Shown: positions 17,228 through 26,141, counted from the stretch's first letter. The stretch: DNA of 60,377 nucleotides from Bacteroides sp. (GCA_023663265.1 JAMPHV010000007.1:1-60377); one strand, 5' to 3'. Translations and numbers: made by a program. The notes: a model not told the origin generated them from the sequence alone.

Positions 17228-18097
17228 ATGAAAAGCAAAAGCTTTGACTGGAAAGAGATCAGAAAAACAGACGGTCACGTTCATTTGCTTCCCAAGGAAT
17301 CCTTGGCGGTCAAAAAGGAGTACGACCCCGATTGCTGGGGACATGCCGACCCCGACGAATACCTTGAGCTTATGGAGGAGTATAACATAACCAAAGCGGT
17401 CCTTGTACCTATAAACGAACAGTTTACCTATTTCAGAGAGGTATCGGACACAAACAAATGGCTCGGCGGTATGACCGAAAAATATCCCGAGAAATTTGCG
17501 GCGTTTGCCGACGTGGTGAACAATGGCGGATATTTTGCCTTGGATATGCCCTTTGTCGTCCGAGAGGCAAGGCAGGAGTACGGACTTTCGGGGCTTAAGC
17601 TCCACCCCTCCAATCTGGGGCTGGATATAGATTCCCTAAATATGGTCCCCGTTATCAGGGAAGCCTGTGATCTGGAAATTCCGATAATGATCCATTCCTA
17701 TCCTTATGCGGGGACAAGCTACGACTGTTGTTCCCCCTCTCGTATCCATAAGATAACAAGAGTTTTCCCCGACGGAACGTTTATCATATCCCATATCGGA
17801 GGACATCAGTGGCAGGACGTTATCGGCGGGAACGAGTACGTGGATATTTCAGCCTTTTTGCCCGAAATGACGGAGCTGTACGGAACGGAACAGACCAACA
17901 GAATTTTGAGAGCGATAGGAGTTGACCGATTGATATTTGCTACCGATTATCCTCAGGTTTATAGGGTAAGACCCGAGGCTATTCTTAAAACCTACTGCGA
18001 TATTCTTAATACGATGGATTTCACAGAGGAGGAAGCAGAAAAAATAGCTTACGGCAATATGGAAAAAATTCTTAAAAAAAGAAATGAGGACTCATGA
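17228..18097 (+). CDS. Amidohydrolase-2 family metal-dependent hydrolase
   Basis: A 289-residue TIM-barrel hydrolase related to the amidohydrolase-2 (ACMSD-like) family. Visible metal or active-site elements are the HxH motif in TDGHVHLLP, a histidine in GLKLHPS, a strand-end histidine in PIMIHSYPY, another in FIISHIGGHQW, and the terminal aspartate in IFATDYPQV. The ATG at 17228 follows GAAAGGAGAG. The gene ends with a 4-bp ATGA overlap into the first ABC transporter gene, so the two are translationally coupled. This suggests a link to the compound that transporter handles. The substrate is unknown. Confidence 0.8.
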   Translation: MKSKSFDWKEIRKTDGHVHLLPKESLAVKKEYDPDCWGHADPDEYLELMEEYNITKAVLVPINEQFTYFREVSDTNKWLGGMTEKYPEKFAAFADVVNNGGYFALDMPFVVREARQEYGLSGLKLHPSNLGLDIDSLNMVPVIREACDLEIPIMIHSYPYAGTSYDCCSPSRIHKITRVFPDGTFIISHIGGHQWQDVIGGNEYVDISAFLPEMTELYGTEQTNRILRAIGVDRLIFATDYPQVYRVRPEAILKTYCDILNTMDFTEEEAEKIAYGNMEKILKKRNEDS

Positions 18098-20370
18098 AAT
18101 ATTTTGACACATTAACGGAGGGAGTAAGAGAAGCGCTGGAAAACCGCGGAGTTGACACGGAAAGGCTTCTTTACTGTCTCAAGTGCGATATGGACGGCGA
18201 GGGCTTATACTACGACACCTACCTCGCCTTCGACGGCGAAGGCTTATACATAGTGAGCGGTTACGACCGCATGGGCGGTAAAAAGGAAAAATACCGCACG
18301 ACCTTTGATTTTAAGGATTATAAGCGGTACGGCATGTCTGAGCTGACCGAGCTGTACGTTGACCGCTACCGCCACACCTGCCGCCTTATGGGAAAGGCGG
18401 GAGAGGGGGAAAATACCGAGAAAATCTGTATCAGCCGTTTTTCCTCGGGCTTTTCCGAAAAGGCGGAGCAATTTTGCCGCCGTTATAATATGACGGTGAA
18501 AAAAGAGGAGATAGACGACACGCCTTTAGCGGAAAACAGCCCCTACTGCCCCAAGTGCGGACAGAAATACCCCGACCCCAACAGAAAATTCTGTCCCTAC
18601 TGCGTAAAAAAATCCTCTATTTTCAAAAGGCTTTTGGGACTTTTTGAACAATATAAGGTCAGAACGGCGGTGATCGTCCTTATGATGATCTTATCCGCAG
18701 CCTTGGCGGTGCTGTCCCCTTATTTCAGCACCACGTTTTTGTACGACGAGGTTTTGGATTCCGCAGGGGAGTTTTACGGAAAAATTCTGTATGCGGTCAT
18801 AGCGGTGGCAGGAGTAAAGCTCTTATCCATGCTGCTTCAAACCGCCTACGGCATATTTTTCACCAAATCCTTCGTAAAGGTAATGCACAATTTAAGAGTA
18901 AAGGTGTACAATTCCATGCAGCACCTGTCCCTGCCCTTTTTCACCTCAAAGCAAACAGGCTCTCTTATGTCGAGAGTGGACGGCGACGCGGGAGACGTCA
19001 GCGAATTTTTCGCCAACATAATACCCAGCGGCATTGTAAATATCGTAAAAATGGTTTCCATGACCGTTTTAATGTTTATGGTGTCCCCCATGCTCGCCTT
19101 GTGCGTTTTGGGCATGATCGGCTTGGTGGCGTTCAGCGAGATGTTCTTTATTCGCGGACAGCGCAGGCTTTGGAGAGGGTTAAACCTTTCCATGCGCACC
19201 ATGAATTCCAACCTTAACGATTCCGTGAACGGGCACCGAGTAATAAAAGCCTTCGCAAGAGAGGAGCAGGAGATTTCCCGATTCGGCGGCAGTCTCGGGA
19301 AGGTTTCAAGCGCCGACCTTGCCTGCAGCTTAAGAGGCGCAAGGTTTGAAATAATGCAGGAGGTGATCTTTACCGTAGGCGGCGCAATTTTGACCGCCTT
19401 CGGCTACTATCTTGTCGTTACCGAAAAAATAGGCTTGGGCGATCTGATGCTGATGACAGGCTATTTCGGTATGATGCTTGACCCGATGTACTTTATGATC
19501 TGGGCGGGAGACGATCTTTCCCGCTGTATCGACGCAGCGTCGAGAGTTTTCGAGATAATGGACAACACTCCTACCGTAAAGCCTCCGCAAAATCCCGCCA
19601 AAATAGGCGAAGAGGGACTTAGGGGCGACATCGGGCTTCAAAACGTAAGCTTTGAATATGAGGCGGGAGTACCCGTGCTGAAAAATATTTCCATGAATAT
19701 AGAAGCGGGGAAATTTTACGGCATAGTGGGCAAAACGGGCGCGGGAAAATCCACCCTGATAAACCTTATTTCAAGACTCTATGACCCCACCAACGGCACT
19801 ATCTCGATCGACGGCATAAATATCCGCGATATAGCCTTTGAGGACCTGAGAAGAAGCATAGGCATCGTATCTCAGGAAACCTATATCTTTATGGGGACCG
19901 TAGCGGACAATATCCGCTACGCAAGACCCGAGGCTTCCTTAGAGGAGGTAGTTGAAGCGGCAAAAAGCGCCAATGCTCACGACTTTATCCTAAAGCTTCC
20001 CGACGGCTACGATACGGTTATAGGCAGCGGCGGCGCGGATCTGTCGGGGGGCGAAAGACAGCGTATCTCCATAGCCAGAGCCTTGATACAAAAGCCAAAT
20101 ATCCTTATTTTGGACGAGGCAACGGCTTCAATGGACACCCGCACCGAGCGCAAGATACAAAACGCCATAGAAAATCTGAAAAAGGGCAGAACGGTCATAG
20201 CCATTGCCCACCGTCTTTCCACTCTTCGCGACGCAGATATGCTCTGCGTTATCGAAAACGGCGAGGTAAAGGAAACCGGCACTCACGAGGAGCTGATCCG
20301 CAGAAAGGGCAAATATTTCGATTTGTACAAGCTGCAGGCGGAGGCCCTTAAAACCATAAGCATCGACTAA
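18094..20370 (+). CDS. ABC exporter half-transporter with N-terminal zinc ribbon
   Basis: A 758-residue membrane protein with three parts. Residues 1-140 are a soluble domain of unknown function. A zinc ribbon follows, CPKCGQKY-x6-FCPYC, at about 150-170. Then comes a type IV ABC exporter core: six membrane helices (about 190-470) and a nucleotide-binding domain with Walker A GKTGAGKST, signature LSGGERQRISIARA, Walker B ILILDEATAS and the H-loop AIAHRLST. The start overlaps the amidohydrolase stop. A DUF1854-like gene and a second, similar half-transporter follow at once, so the two probably form a heterodimer. Both nucleotide-binding domains look intact. The direction is outward by family; the cargo is unknown. 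Confidence 0.9.
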   Translation: MKYFDTLTEGVREALENRGVDTERLLYCLKCDMDGEGLYYDTYLAFDGEGLYIVSGYDRMGGKKEKYRTTFDFKDYKRYGMSELTELYVDRYRHTCRLMGKAGEGENTEKICISRFSSGFSEKAEQFCRRYNMTVKKEEIDDTPLAENSPYCPKCGQKYPDPNRKFCPYCVKKSSIFKRLLGLFEQYKVRTAVIVLMMILSAALAVLSPYFSTTFLYDEVLDSAGEFYGKILYAVIAVAGVKLLSMLLQTAYGIFFTKSFVKVMHNLRVKVYNSMQHLSLPFFTSKQTGSLMSRVDGDAGDVSEFFANIIPSGIVNIVKMVSMTVLMFMVSPMLALCVLGMIGLVAFSEMFFIRGQRRLWRGLNLSMRTMNSNLNDSVNGHRVIKAFAREEQEISRFGGSLGKVSSADLACSLRGARFEIMQEVIFTVGGAILTAFGYYLVVTEKIGLGDLMLMTGYFGMMLDPMYFMIWAGDDLSRCIDAASRVFEIMDNTPTVKPPQNPAKIGEEGLRGDIGLQNVSFEYEAGVPVLKNISMNIEAGKFYGIVGKTGAGKSTLINLISRLYDPTNGTISIDGINIRDIAFEDLRRSIGIVSQETYIFMGTVADNIRYARPEASLEEVVEAAKSANAHDFILKLPDGYDTVIGSGGADLSGGERQRISIARALIQKPNILILDEATASMDTRTERKIQNAIENLKKGRTVIAIAHRLSTLRDADMLCVIENGEVKETGTHEELIRRKGKYFDLYKLQAEALKTISID

Positions 20371-20382
20371 AAAGGAGCTAAT

Positions 20383-20916
20383 ATGAACCACTATAAAACA
20401 GAGGATTTTGCAATAGACACCCTAAGAATGATCGACGTTTCCAAGCTTAAGCTGACCCGTAGGGACAGCGGCTATCTCTATGCCGACTACGAGGGCAAAA
20501 GCTACGAGGAGGTGAGCCTTACCCGCCTCCAGCCCTTTTACTGTCTGGATACCTATATCAGCGTAAGCTTCAGAAACGATGAAGAGGAATGGATAGAGAT
20601 CGGCGTAATAAAGGATCTAAAGGAAATGACCGAGGAGCAGGGGCAGCTTTGCAGGGAATATCTTAATTTCCGCTACTATATCCCGATAATCACCAAGGTT
20701 TATTCTATCCGCGACAACCGAATGGGATATTTGTTTGTTGACGCAGAAACCACCGCAGGCAGAAAAAAGATAGCGGTGAACGACTGGTGGACCAACTTCC
20801 GCCTTAATACAAGCGGCATTTTGACCGTCACCGATTCCGACGGCAACAAATACCAGATTCCCGACCTGACCAAATTGGACAACGGCAGCAACCGCAAGTT
20901 AGAGCTGTTTGTTTAA
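20383..20916 (+). CDS. DUF1854-like protein between two ABC exporter subunits
   Basis: A 177-residue soluble protein that resembles the DUF1854 family, known as a partner of ABC exporters, some of them near cyanophycin genes. Family membership is judged by eye. Visible features are an LTRLQPF segment, an acidic EEWIEIGVIKDLKEM stretch, RYYIPIITKVYSI, and a C-terminal beta-rich half with the conserved-looking VNDWWTNFRL. There is no signal peptide or membrane helix. Start ATG has AAAGGAG 7 bases upstream. It sits 12 bp after one half-transporter and 18 bp before the next, clearly one transcription unit. Confidence 0.75.
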   Translation: MNHYKTEDFAIDTLRMIDVSKLKLTRRDSGYLYADYEGKSYEEVSLTRLQPFYCLDTYISVSFRNDEEEWIEIGVIKDLKEMTEEQGQLCREYLNFRYYIPIITKVYSIRDNRMGYLFVDAETTAGRKKIAVNDWWTNFRLNTSGILTVTDSDGNKYQIPDLTKLDNGSNRKLELFV

Positions 20917-20934
20917 TACTATGAGGAAATATAT

Positions 20935-23115
20935 ATGAATTTAAAGACATCTGTTCCAAAGGGCATAAGCCCCGAGGAAGCAATATTCAGCCTGCCCTTT
21001 GACATAGACGAAAAGGGAGAGCTTACCGAGGGAATCTTGACCGCCGACAGGGAAAAGATATCCCTCTACACGGAAAACGTCCTTGACCGATCCTACCAAA
21101 TCAAGGATTACTACGAGTTCGAGGTGTTCAGACAGTCGGGCAGCTCCATGCTGAGAGGAAAAAGGAGAGACAATGCCAAATGGCAGTTGTTCTGCTGCTT
21201 CAGCCAATCCAACTATATCCGCTTTGCGGAGCTGGCTAAGATACTCGACTACTACGCAAAAACGGGGATTTTCTCCGAGGTAAGCGATACCGAGGAACCA
21301 AACTGTCCCAAATGCGGCGCAAGGCTCGATATAAGCACGGAATGTCCCTTCTGCGCCAAGCGCAGCAGCACCGTCAAAAAGATGATGAGCCGCATAATGA
21401 GGTACAAGGGCGTATTTTTTACGGTAATAGTCCTGTCAGTTTTATCCTACGCAGCCGAGGTGATCCTGCCGAGACTGTACCGTATGGTGATCGACGACGT
21501 GGGGATCGGCGCAAATGCGGATATGAGCCTGTTTTTCACCTTAGCCGCCTTGATCGTGGGATTTTCCGCGGTTACCGTCGGCGCAGGAGGAGCCTCTTTT
21601 ATATTAAACCGAAAAATGTCGGTAAGATTTATACAGGACCTGAGAAAGGACCTTTTTGACAAGGTCCAGCTTATCTCAATGAAATCCTTTGCCCGCCGCA
21701 CCTCGGGAGAAATTATCCGCCGTCTCAGCGAGGACGCCCGAACTCTCTCCAACTTCCTTATGGGGCACGGAAAGCAAATGATCTTAAATATAATCGCCTT
21801 GGTCGTATTGGCGGTGATCATGTTCGTTACCAATTGGAAATTAGCCCTAATGGTGGTTATCCCGATGCCTATCGTGGCGGTGGTTTCTCAAAAGGTTCTG
21901 AAAAGAATAAGAAGCCTTTACGATTATTGGTGGAAAAGAACCTGCGATTCCTCCAAATATCTGAACGACATAATTTCGGGCGCAAGGGTGGTAAAAAGCT
22001 ACGGCAGCGAGGAACGCGAGGTAGAGCGCTACAAGGGCATTTCCAAAAAAATAGCCGACGGTCTGGAAAAGGCGGAATGTACCTGGTACAAGCTGTACCC
22101 CGTAATGCAGTATATCCTGTCGGTAGGTGAAATGCTGATGATCTACTTCGGCGCTTCCTATGTTTTGCACGAGAATATTACCTTGGGTGAATTTGTACAG
22201 TTTACAGGATACGTGTCGATGTTCTACGGACCCGTGTATTGGCTTATTCAGCTGCCGAGAGTGCTTACGCAGGCGATGGTCAGCGCAGGAAAAATCTTTG
22301 AGATTTTAGACGAGCCGATAGACCTTGCAGAATCGGAAAACGCGGTTGAGCATGAAATAAAGGGAGACGTGACCTTTGAAAACGTGTCTTTCGGCTATAC
22401 AGCCTACAGCCCCGTTCTCAAAAACATTTCCTTCAGCATCAAGCAGGGCGAAATGATAGGCTTGGTAGGACATTCGGGAGTGGGAAAATCCACTCTTATA
22501 AACCTTTTGATGCGCCTTTACGACCCAACGGGCGGCAGAATAAAAATCGACGGCATCGACCTGAGAGATATGAAAGAGGAATCGCTTCACGGCAGATTGG
22601 GCGTCGTTTTGCAGGAGACCTTCCTGTTTAACGGCACGGTAATGGAAAATATAGCCTATTCAAAGCCCGACGCCACCTTTGAGGAGATAATCCGAGCGGC
22701 GAAAATAGCCGACTGCCACGACTTTATCACAAGGCTTCCCGACGGCTACAACACCTATGTGGGTGAAAAAGGGTACAGTCTTTCGGGCGGAGAACGCCAA
22801 AGAGTCGCCATTGCGAGAGCCATACTTCGCGATCCCCGTATACTTATACTTGACGAAGCCACCGCAAGCCTGGACACGCAAACGGAAAAGCAGATACAGA
22901 CCGCTTTGAGCCGCCTTATAAAGGGCAGGACCACCATAGCCATCGCCCACAGGCTCTCCACCTTAAGCAGCGCGGACAGGCTGATAGTGCTTGACAAGGG
23001 CAAGGTAGCGGAGATCGGGACCCATACGGAGCTTATGGGAATAAAGGGCGTATATTACAGGCTGGTAATGGCGCAGAGAACTACGGCGGCTATCAAGGAG
23101 GCTGTTAATTCTTAA
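20935..23115 (+). CDS. Second ABC exporter half-transporter with N-terminal zinc ribbon
   Basis: A 726-residue protein built like its upstream neighbour: an N-terminal soluble domain of about 120 residues, a zinc ribbon CPKCGARLDISTECPFC, six membrane helices, and a nucleotide-binding domain. ATPase motifs are GHSGVGKST, LSGGERQRVAIARA, ILILDEATAS and IAHRLST, all intact. The two half-transporters differ clearly in their soluble domains, which argues for a heterodimer rather than a recent duplication. A GAGGAAA site lies before ATG. Substrate unknown. See the finding on this gene set. Confidence 0.9.
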   Translation: MNLKTSVPKGISPEEAIFSLPFDIDEKGELTEGILTADREKISLYTENVLDRSYQIKDYYEFEVFRQSGSSMLRGKRRDNAKWQLFCCFSQSNYIRFAELAKILDYYAKTGIFSEVSDTEEPNCPKCGARLDISTECPFCAKRSSTVKKMMSRIMRYKGVFFTVIVLSVLSYAAEVILPRLYRMVIDDVGIGANADMSLFFTLAALIVGFSAVTVGAGGASFILNRKMSVRFIQDLRKDLFDKVQLISMKSFARRTSGEIIRRLSEDARTLSNFLMGHGKQMILNIIALVVLAVIMFVTNWKLALMVVIPMPIVAVVSQKVLKRIRSLYDYWWKRTCDSSKYLNDIISGARVVKSYGSEEREVERYKGISKKIADGLEKAECTWYKLYPVMQYILSVGEMLMIYFGASYVLHENITLGEFVQFTGYVSMFYGPVYWLIQLPRVLTQAMVSAGKIFEILDEPIDLAESENAVEHEIKGDVTFENVSFGYTAYSPVLKNISFSIKQGEMIGLVGHSGVGKSTLINLLMRLYDPTGGRIKIDGIDLRDMKEESLHGRLGVVLQETFLFNGTVMENIAYSKPDATFEEIIRAAKIADCHDFITRLPDGYNTYVGEKGYSLSGGERQRVAIARAILRDPRILILDEATASLDTQTEKQIQTALSRLIKGRTTIAIAHRLSTLSSADRLIVLDKGKVAEIGTHTELMGIKGVYYRLVMAQRTTAAIKEAVNS

Positions 23116-23255
23116 TAATTAGACCTGTTTGATAAAAAAATTGGATTTTTCGCGTTCGTTTATTTGCGCTTATCCCGCAAAAACTATATTGAGCCGTTTC
23201 GGCAAAAAAGCTGAAACAGTTAACAGTATAAAACAAACAGGAAGGCAGATGTAAA
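23116..23255 (+). other. Gap holding one end of a TAGACCTGTT repeat and a stem-loop
   Basis: TAGACCTGTTTGATA at 23120-23134 closely matches the termini of the 165-bp element near mreD. CCTGTTTG (23124-23131) recurs inverted as CAAACAGG at 23234-23241. A stem-loop GTTTCGGC-AAAAAA-GCTGAAAC lies at 23196-23217. The arms further inside do not match the mreD copy, so this would be a degenerate relative at best. Confidence 0.4.
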
Positions 23256-23468
23256 ATGAACGAAAACGAAACGCCTTATACCTCCAATATGTCGGGCGAC
23301 GACGTATTGGGACGCTTCGACCTTTACGTTGACCCGCTGTCGGCTTTGTTCGCTCAAAATATAGCAGGTCAGCCGTTAATGTATACGGGAATACCTCCTA
23401 TGAATCCTTTTAATCTGCACAACAGGGATAATAAGGAGATCGAGGAAGAGGACGAGCTGAGGAAATAG
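23256..23468 (+). CDS. Small acidic protein of unknown function
   Basis: A 70-residue protein I do not recognise. It has no signal peptide, membrane helix or cysteine. The middle (PLSALFAQNIAGQPLMYTGIPP) is hydrophobic and Pro/Gly-rich. The tail is acidic (KEIEEEDELRK). Support for a real gene: an AGGAAGG site about 10 bases upstream, a sensible amino-acid make-up, and a strong terminator 23 bases after the stop. It may be a short partner of the preceding transporter operon, but the gap is 140 bp. Confidence 0.55.
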   Translation: MNENETPYTSNMSGDDVLGRFDLYVDPLSALFAQNIAGQPLMYTGIPPMNPFNLHNRDNKEIEEEDELRK

Positions 23469-23481
23469 GCTCTAAAAATAT

Positions 23482-23560
23482 GGCTGTAAAAAAACGACCT
23501 GTCGAAAACGGGTCGTTTTTTATCATAATAATTGACAATTAAGGTGTCGGCTTCGCCGAC
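23482..23560. repeat. Terminator-bearing dispersed repeat, copy 1
   Basis: It begins GGCTGTAAAAAAAC, contains the terminator stem GACC/GGTCGT, and continues CATAATAATTGACAATTA (23524-23541). The same three blocks in the same order occur at 54230-54290. This copy ends in an extra hairpin GTCGGC-TTC-GCCGAC (23546-23560). It lacks the closing inverted arm seen in the other copy. Confidence 0.6.
23491..23521 (+). terminator. Bidirectional terminator between the small gene and the CE2 esterase
   Basis: AAAACGACC (23491-23499) pairs with GGTCGTTTT (23511-23519), with T-runs on both sides. It therefore serves the plus-strand small gene and the convergent minus-strand esterase operon. Confidence 0.85.
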
Positions 23561-23589
23561 AAATTTTGATTTTTGCGGTACAAAATCAT

Positions 23590-24792
23590 TTATCCGATAA
23601 GTCTTTGTATTTCCTCAACGACGCTGTCCGCAGCTCTTTGCTGCGTTGTTACGGAGGGGTGCCAGTCGGCGGAGTAGCCGTCGCGCGCGTTCTGCGGTCT
23701 GAGCTGCAGAGCGGAAACGTTTGTATCGCCCGTTTCGGCGGTATAGCTTTCCACCGCCTGTTCAACAAAGGGATAAAGCCTGTCGCCCATAACGCCGAAT
23801 ACGCAAAGTATGCGCGCGGAGGGGTTTTTCTCCCTTATAAGCTTGATGAAATCTGCGTAGCCCTCGGCGTATTCGTTTTGCCTGTCTATCTCGCTTTGAG
23901 CGTAGCTGTCGTCGTTGGTGCCTAAGTTTATTACTACCAGGTCGGGCTGACGCTTGCTGAAATCCCATTCGACGTTTTGAGGAGAAAAGGTCCCGTTGGT
24001 GCTCCAGCTGTAGCCTAACTTTGTGTAAAACTGAGGGACGGTTTGGGAGGTCACCTTTTCGTTATTGGTGGTATATCCCGAAATAATGCCGTAGCCGCTG
24101 AAAGAAACAATGCTGTAATCCGCGTTCAGCGCCTGCGCCGTAAGGTAGGCGTACGCCTTTGTAACGTCCTCCGTGCTTGTGACAAAGTGGTGATCCTTGT
24201 CGGGGTCGTCTATTCCGTAGCCGCAGGTGATCGAGTCGCCGATGAACTCTATGTACATATCCTTATCGGGAGTGGGCTTTATTTCGCTGCCGGTCACCTT
24301 TATCTCCTTGATGCCGACAGTGGACATGGGAGATTCGGACAGCTTCACCACCGACACGGTGACCTCCTTGGCTTCCTCGCTTTCAAAAACGTCGTAGCTT
24401 TTTTCGCTTTCGTTTATCATATCGTCGATCACACGCTCGCCGTCAAGGTAAATGCCGATCCTCGCGAGATTGTCGGCAGCGCCCGGGTTTGCGCTGTTAT
24501 CGTCGCCCTTGATAACGACGGAGCATTTGGTGCCCGTAAAGGTAAATTCGGCGCCCGTTCCCGAAAGAGCGCAGTATAAAACGTCCTCGTCAAAGTATGT
24601 GCGTCCGAGGAGCTTTACGTTATCCCCGCTTGCGGTGTATACCGCTTCCGTAAGAGCGTTTGCCGTGCTGTTTTCTGTCATGCTCTGATTCTCGCTTTCG
24701 GTGTTTTCGTTATTTTCCGCAGCCGTACCGCCGCAGCCTGTCAAGGAAAGCACCATAGCCGCAGCGCACAGCAAGGATATTTTTTTCTTCAT
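23590..24792 (-). CDS. Secreted lipoprotein, SGNH esterase of carbohydrate esterase family 2 type
   Basis: A 400-residue lipoprotein that probably removes acetyl groups from sugars outside the cell. The signal peptide MKKKISLLCAAAMVLSLTGC ends in the lipobox LTGC, so the protein is anchored to the outer membrane face. A Ser/Thr/Asn/Glu-rich linker follows. A beta-sandwich-like domain (about residues 60-170) is typical of CE2, and a GDSL-type hydrolase domain begins IEFIGDSITCGYG (nucleophile Ser). Block III is VINLGTNDDS and the catalytic histidine lies in SADWHPS near the C terminus. It is the third gene of a minus-strand operon, 26 bp after an unknown gene. The CE2 assignment is by domain order and motifs; acetyl-xylan is the usual family substrate but is not proven here. 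Confidence 0.87.
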   Translation of the reverse strand: MKKKISLLCAAAMVLSLTGCGGTAAENNENTESENQSMTENSTANALTEAVYTASGDNVKLLGRTYFDEDVLYCALSGTGAEFTFTGTKCSVVIKGDDNSANPGAADNLARIGIYLDGERVIDDMINESEKSYDVFESEEAKEVTVSVVKLSESPMSTVGIKEIKVTGSEIKPTPDKDMYIEFIGDSITCGYGIDDPDKDHHFVTSTEDVTKAYAYLTAQALNADYSIVSFSGYGIISGYTTNNEKVTSQTVPQFYTKLGYSWSTNGTFSPQNVEWDFSKRQPDLVVINLGTNDDSYAQSEIDRQNEYAEGYADFIKLIREKNPSARILCVFGVMGDRLYPFVEQAVESYTAETGDTNVSALQLRPQNARDGYSADWHPSVTTQQRAADSVVEEIQRLIG

Positions 24793-24818
24793 AATATTTT
24801 CCTCTTTATTTTATGGTT

Positions 24819-25442
24819 TTAATATACCGTGATACAGCTCTTTACCGTATCCACCAGCTTGTCCGTAAGCGCCGCCCAGTACAGGGCGAACAAGGCGTCG
24901 GCACAGCCCAAAAAGAACATATTTTTATTGTTGATCACCGCAAATTCCTTGCCGTAGGCATAGACCCATGTTTTAAACCATTCGGTGTCAAAAACGGGCT
25001 CGTCCTGCTCCCTTTGCTTGGTTGCAAGCTTTAGGCAGGTCTTGAAATCGATACGGACTATGCCGTCGATATTTTTTGCGCCCAAGTCGCAGACCGCTTT
25101 GAACATATCCCTCAAATCGCCGTCGGTAAAGCTCGATTTCAAGGGAAGATATTTTTTGATAAAGGGCAGTCTTACCGCAAACGCATAGCTTATAAGCTTT
25201 TTCACCTCTTCAAACTGGGGGTCGCTAAGGTCTCCGATTTTTTCGGGGTACAGCTTATAGCCTAAATTGCCCAAGATTCTGCTGTCGGTTACGTTGCTCA
25301 GCGCGATCTTAAAAATGTCCTTGACGTTGATCTTGTAAAAGTCGTCGCAGCATACGAAATACACGTATTTTAAAGCCTCGTATATCGAGTTGGAGGCGGC
25401 GGTGACCGTTGACGCAATCTCCGAAATCTGTGCCTGTGTCAT
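24819..25442 (-). CDS. Unknown 207-residue cytoplasmic protein
   Basis: I do not recognise this family. The protein looks mainly helical and soluble, without signal peptide. Notable segments are an N-terminal helix rich in Ala/Ser (QISEIASTVTAASNSIYEAL), a Cys pair (FVCCDDFYKI), and a hydrophobic patch near the C terminus (MFFLGCADALFALYW). The start has AAAGGA about 8 bases upstream. It lies 26 bp downstream of the von Willebrand-like gene and 26 bp upstream of the esterase, so all three are probably co-transcribed from the promoter at 26113-26141. Confidence 0.7.
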   Translation of the reverse strand: MTQAQISEIASTVTAASNSIYEALKYVYFVCCDDFYKINVKDIFKIALSNVTDSRILGNLGYKLYPEKIGDLSDPQFEEVKKLISYAFAVRLPFIKKYLPLKSSFTDGDLRDMFKAVCDLGAKNIDGIVRIDFKTCLKLATKQREQDEPVFDTEWFKTWVYAYGKEFAVINNKNMFFLGCADALFALYWAALTDKLVDTVKSCITVY

Positions 25443-25468
25443 TTATGCGTCCTTTCTTTGTTGAATCT

Positions 25469-26080
25469 TTAAAGAGCCTGCTGCGGATCGTTTTCCGAGG
25501 CTGCCCCGTTTCTCAGCGCGGCTATCTTTTCAATAAGCTCGTCATAAGCTTTTTTGATCCCGTCCGCTTCGTTTTTCTTGATGATAACGGTATTGTCCTC
25601 GGGGATATTGAGCTTTTCCATATTTATGGAAAAATCCGTCATCAAGAAAAAGCTCCATTTGTATACCTCGGTCTGATGTCTTATAACCTCAGCCAAATCG
25701 TTGTAGGTGTGCTTTTTGCTGGCGTTATCCCTGCCGAAGGTCACAATGACCGTTATCACCTTTGAGGGCCGACAGCTTTCATAGGTCCTTGTAAGCCTTA
25801 CTCCCACGTCGTCAATGGCTTTTACCGCCGAGTCGTTCAGGGAGCAAACGCTGCTTAAAGGAAAAAGATCGTCAGAAAGCTTTACGTCCTTGATCGAAAT
25901 GCCGTCGCAGACGGTAGTGTAATCGCTGCCAAAAACGTTGATAGTGACGTTTGTGTTTGCTTTGGCGTTTTTTTGTGCGTCCAAGAGCGCTTTAAAGCTC
26001 TTTTTCACGTCATCGTAGCGGTTGTCGAGCTCCGAGCTGTGATTCAAAACAAATACAAGCTCATGCAGGTTATTATCCAT
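25469..26080 (-). CDS. Von Willebrand factor A-like protein with a degenerate metal site
   Basis: A 203-residue protein. Its N terminus, LHELVFVLNHSSELDNRYDD, and the following helix match the start of TerY-type vWA domains, where the metal-binding MIDAS motif reads DxSxS. Here it reads N-x-S-S-E, so the first aspartate and last serine are lost. The strand VITVIVTFGRDN stands where the family has a further metal-binding aspartate. Later strands (WSFFLMTDFS) also fit the fold. It is the first gene of a three-gene minus-strand operon. The fold call is by eye; a domain search could change it. The role is unknown. Confidence 0.65.
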   Translation of the reverse strand: MDNNLHELVFVLNHSSELDNRYDDVKKSFKALLDAQKNAKANTNVTINVFGSDYTTVCDGISIKDVKLSDDLFPLSSVCSLNDSAVKAIDDVGVRLTRTYESCRPSKVITVIVTFGRDNASKKHTYNDLAEVIRHQTEVYKWSFFLMTDFSINMEKLNIPEDNTVIIKKNEADGIKKAYDELIEKIAALRNGAASENDPQQAL

Positions 26081-26112
26081 AACATTGCCCTCCGAATTTT
26101 GTTATCAAATAT

Positions 26113-26141
26113 ATTATAACAAATTTTTCAATATATTGCAA
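26113..26141 (-). promoter_or_regulatory. Promoter of the vWA-like/unknown/esterase operon
   Basis: On the minus strand, TTGCAA (26136-26141) and TATAAT (26113-26118) are 17 bases apart and about 33 bases from the start codon. Confidence 0.7.
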
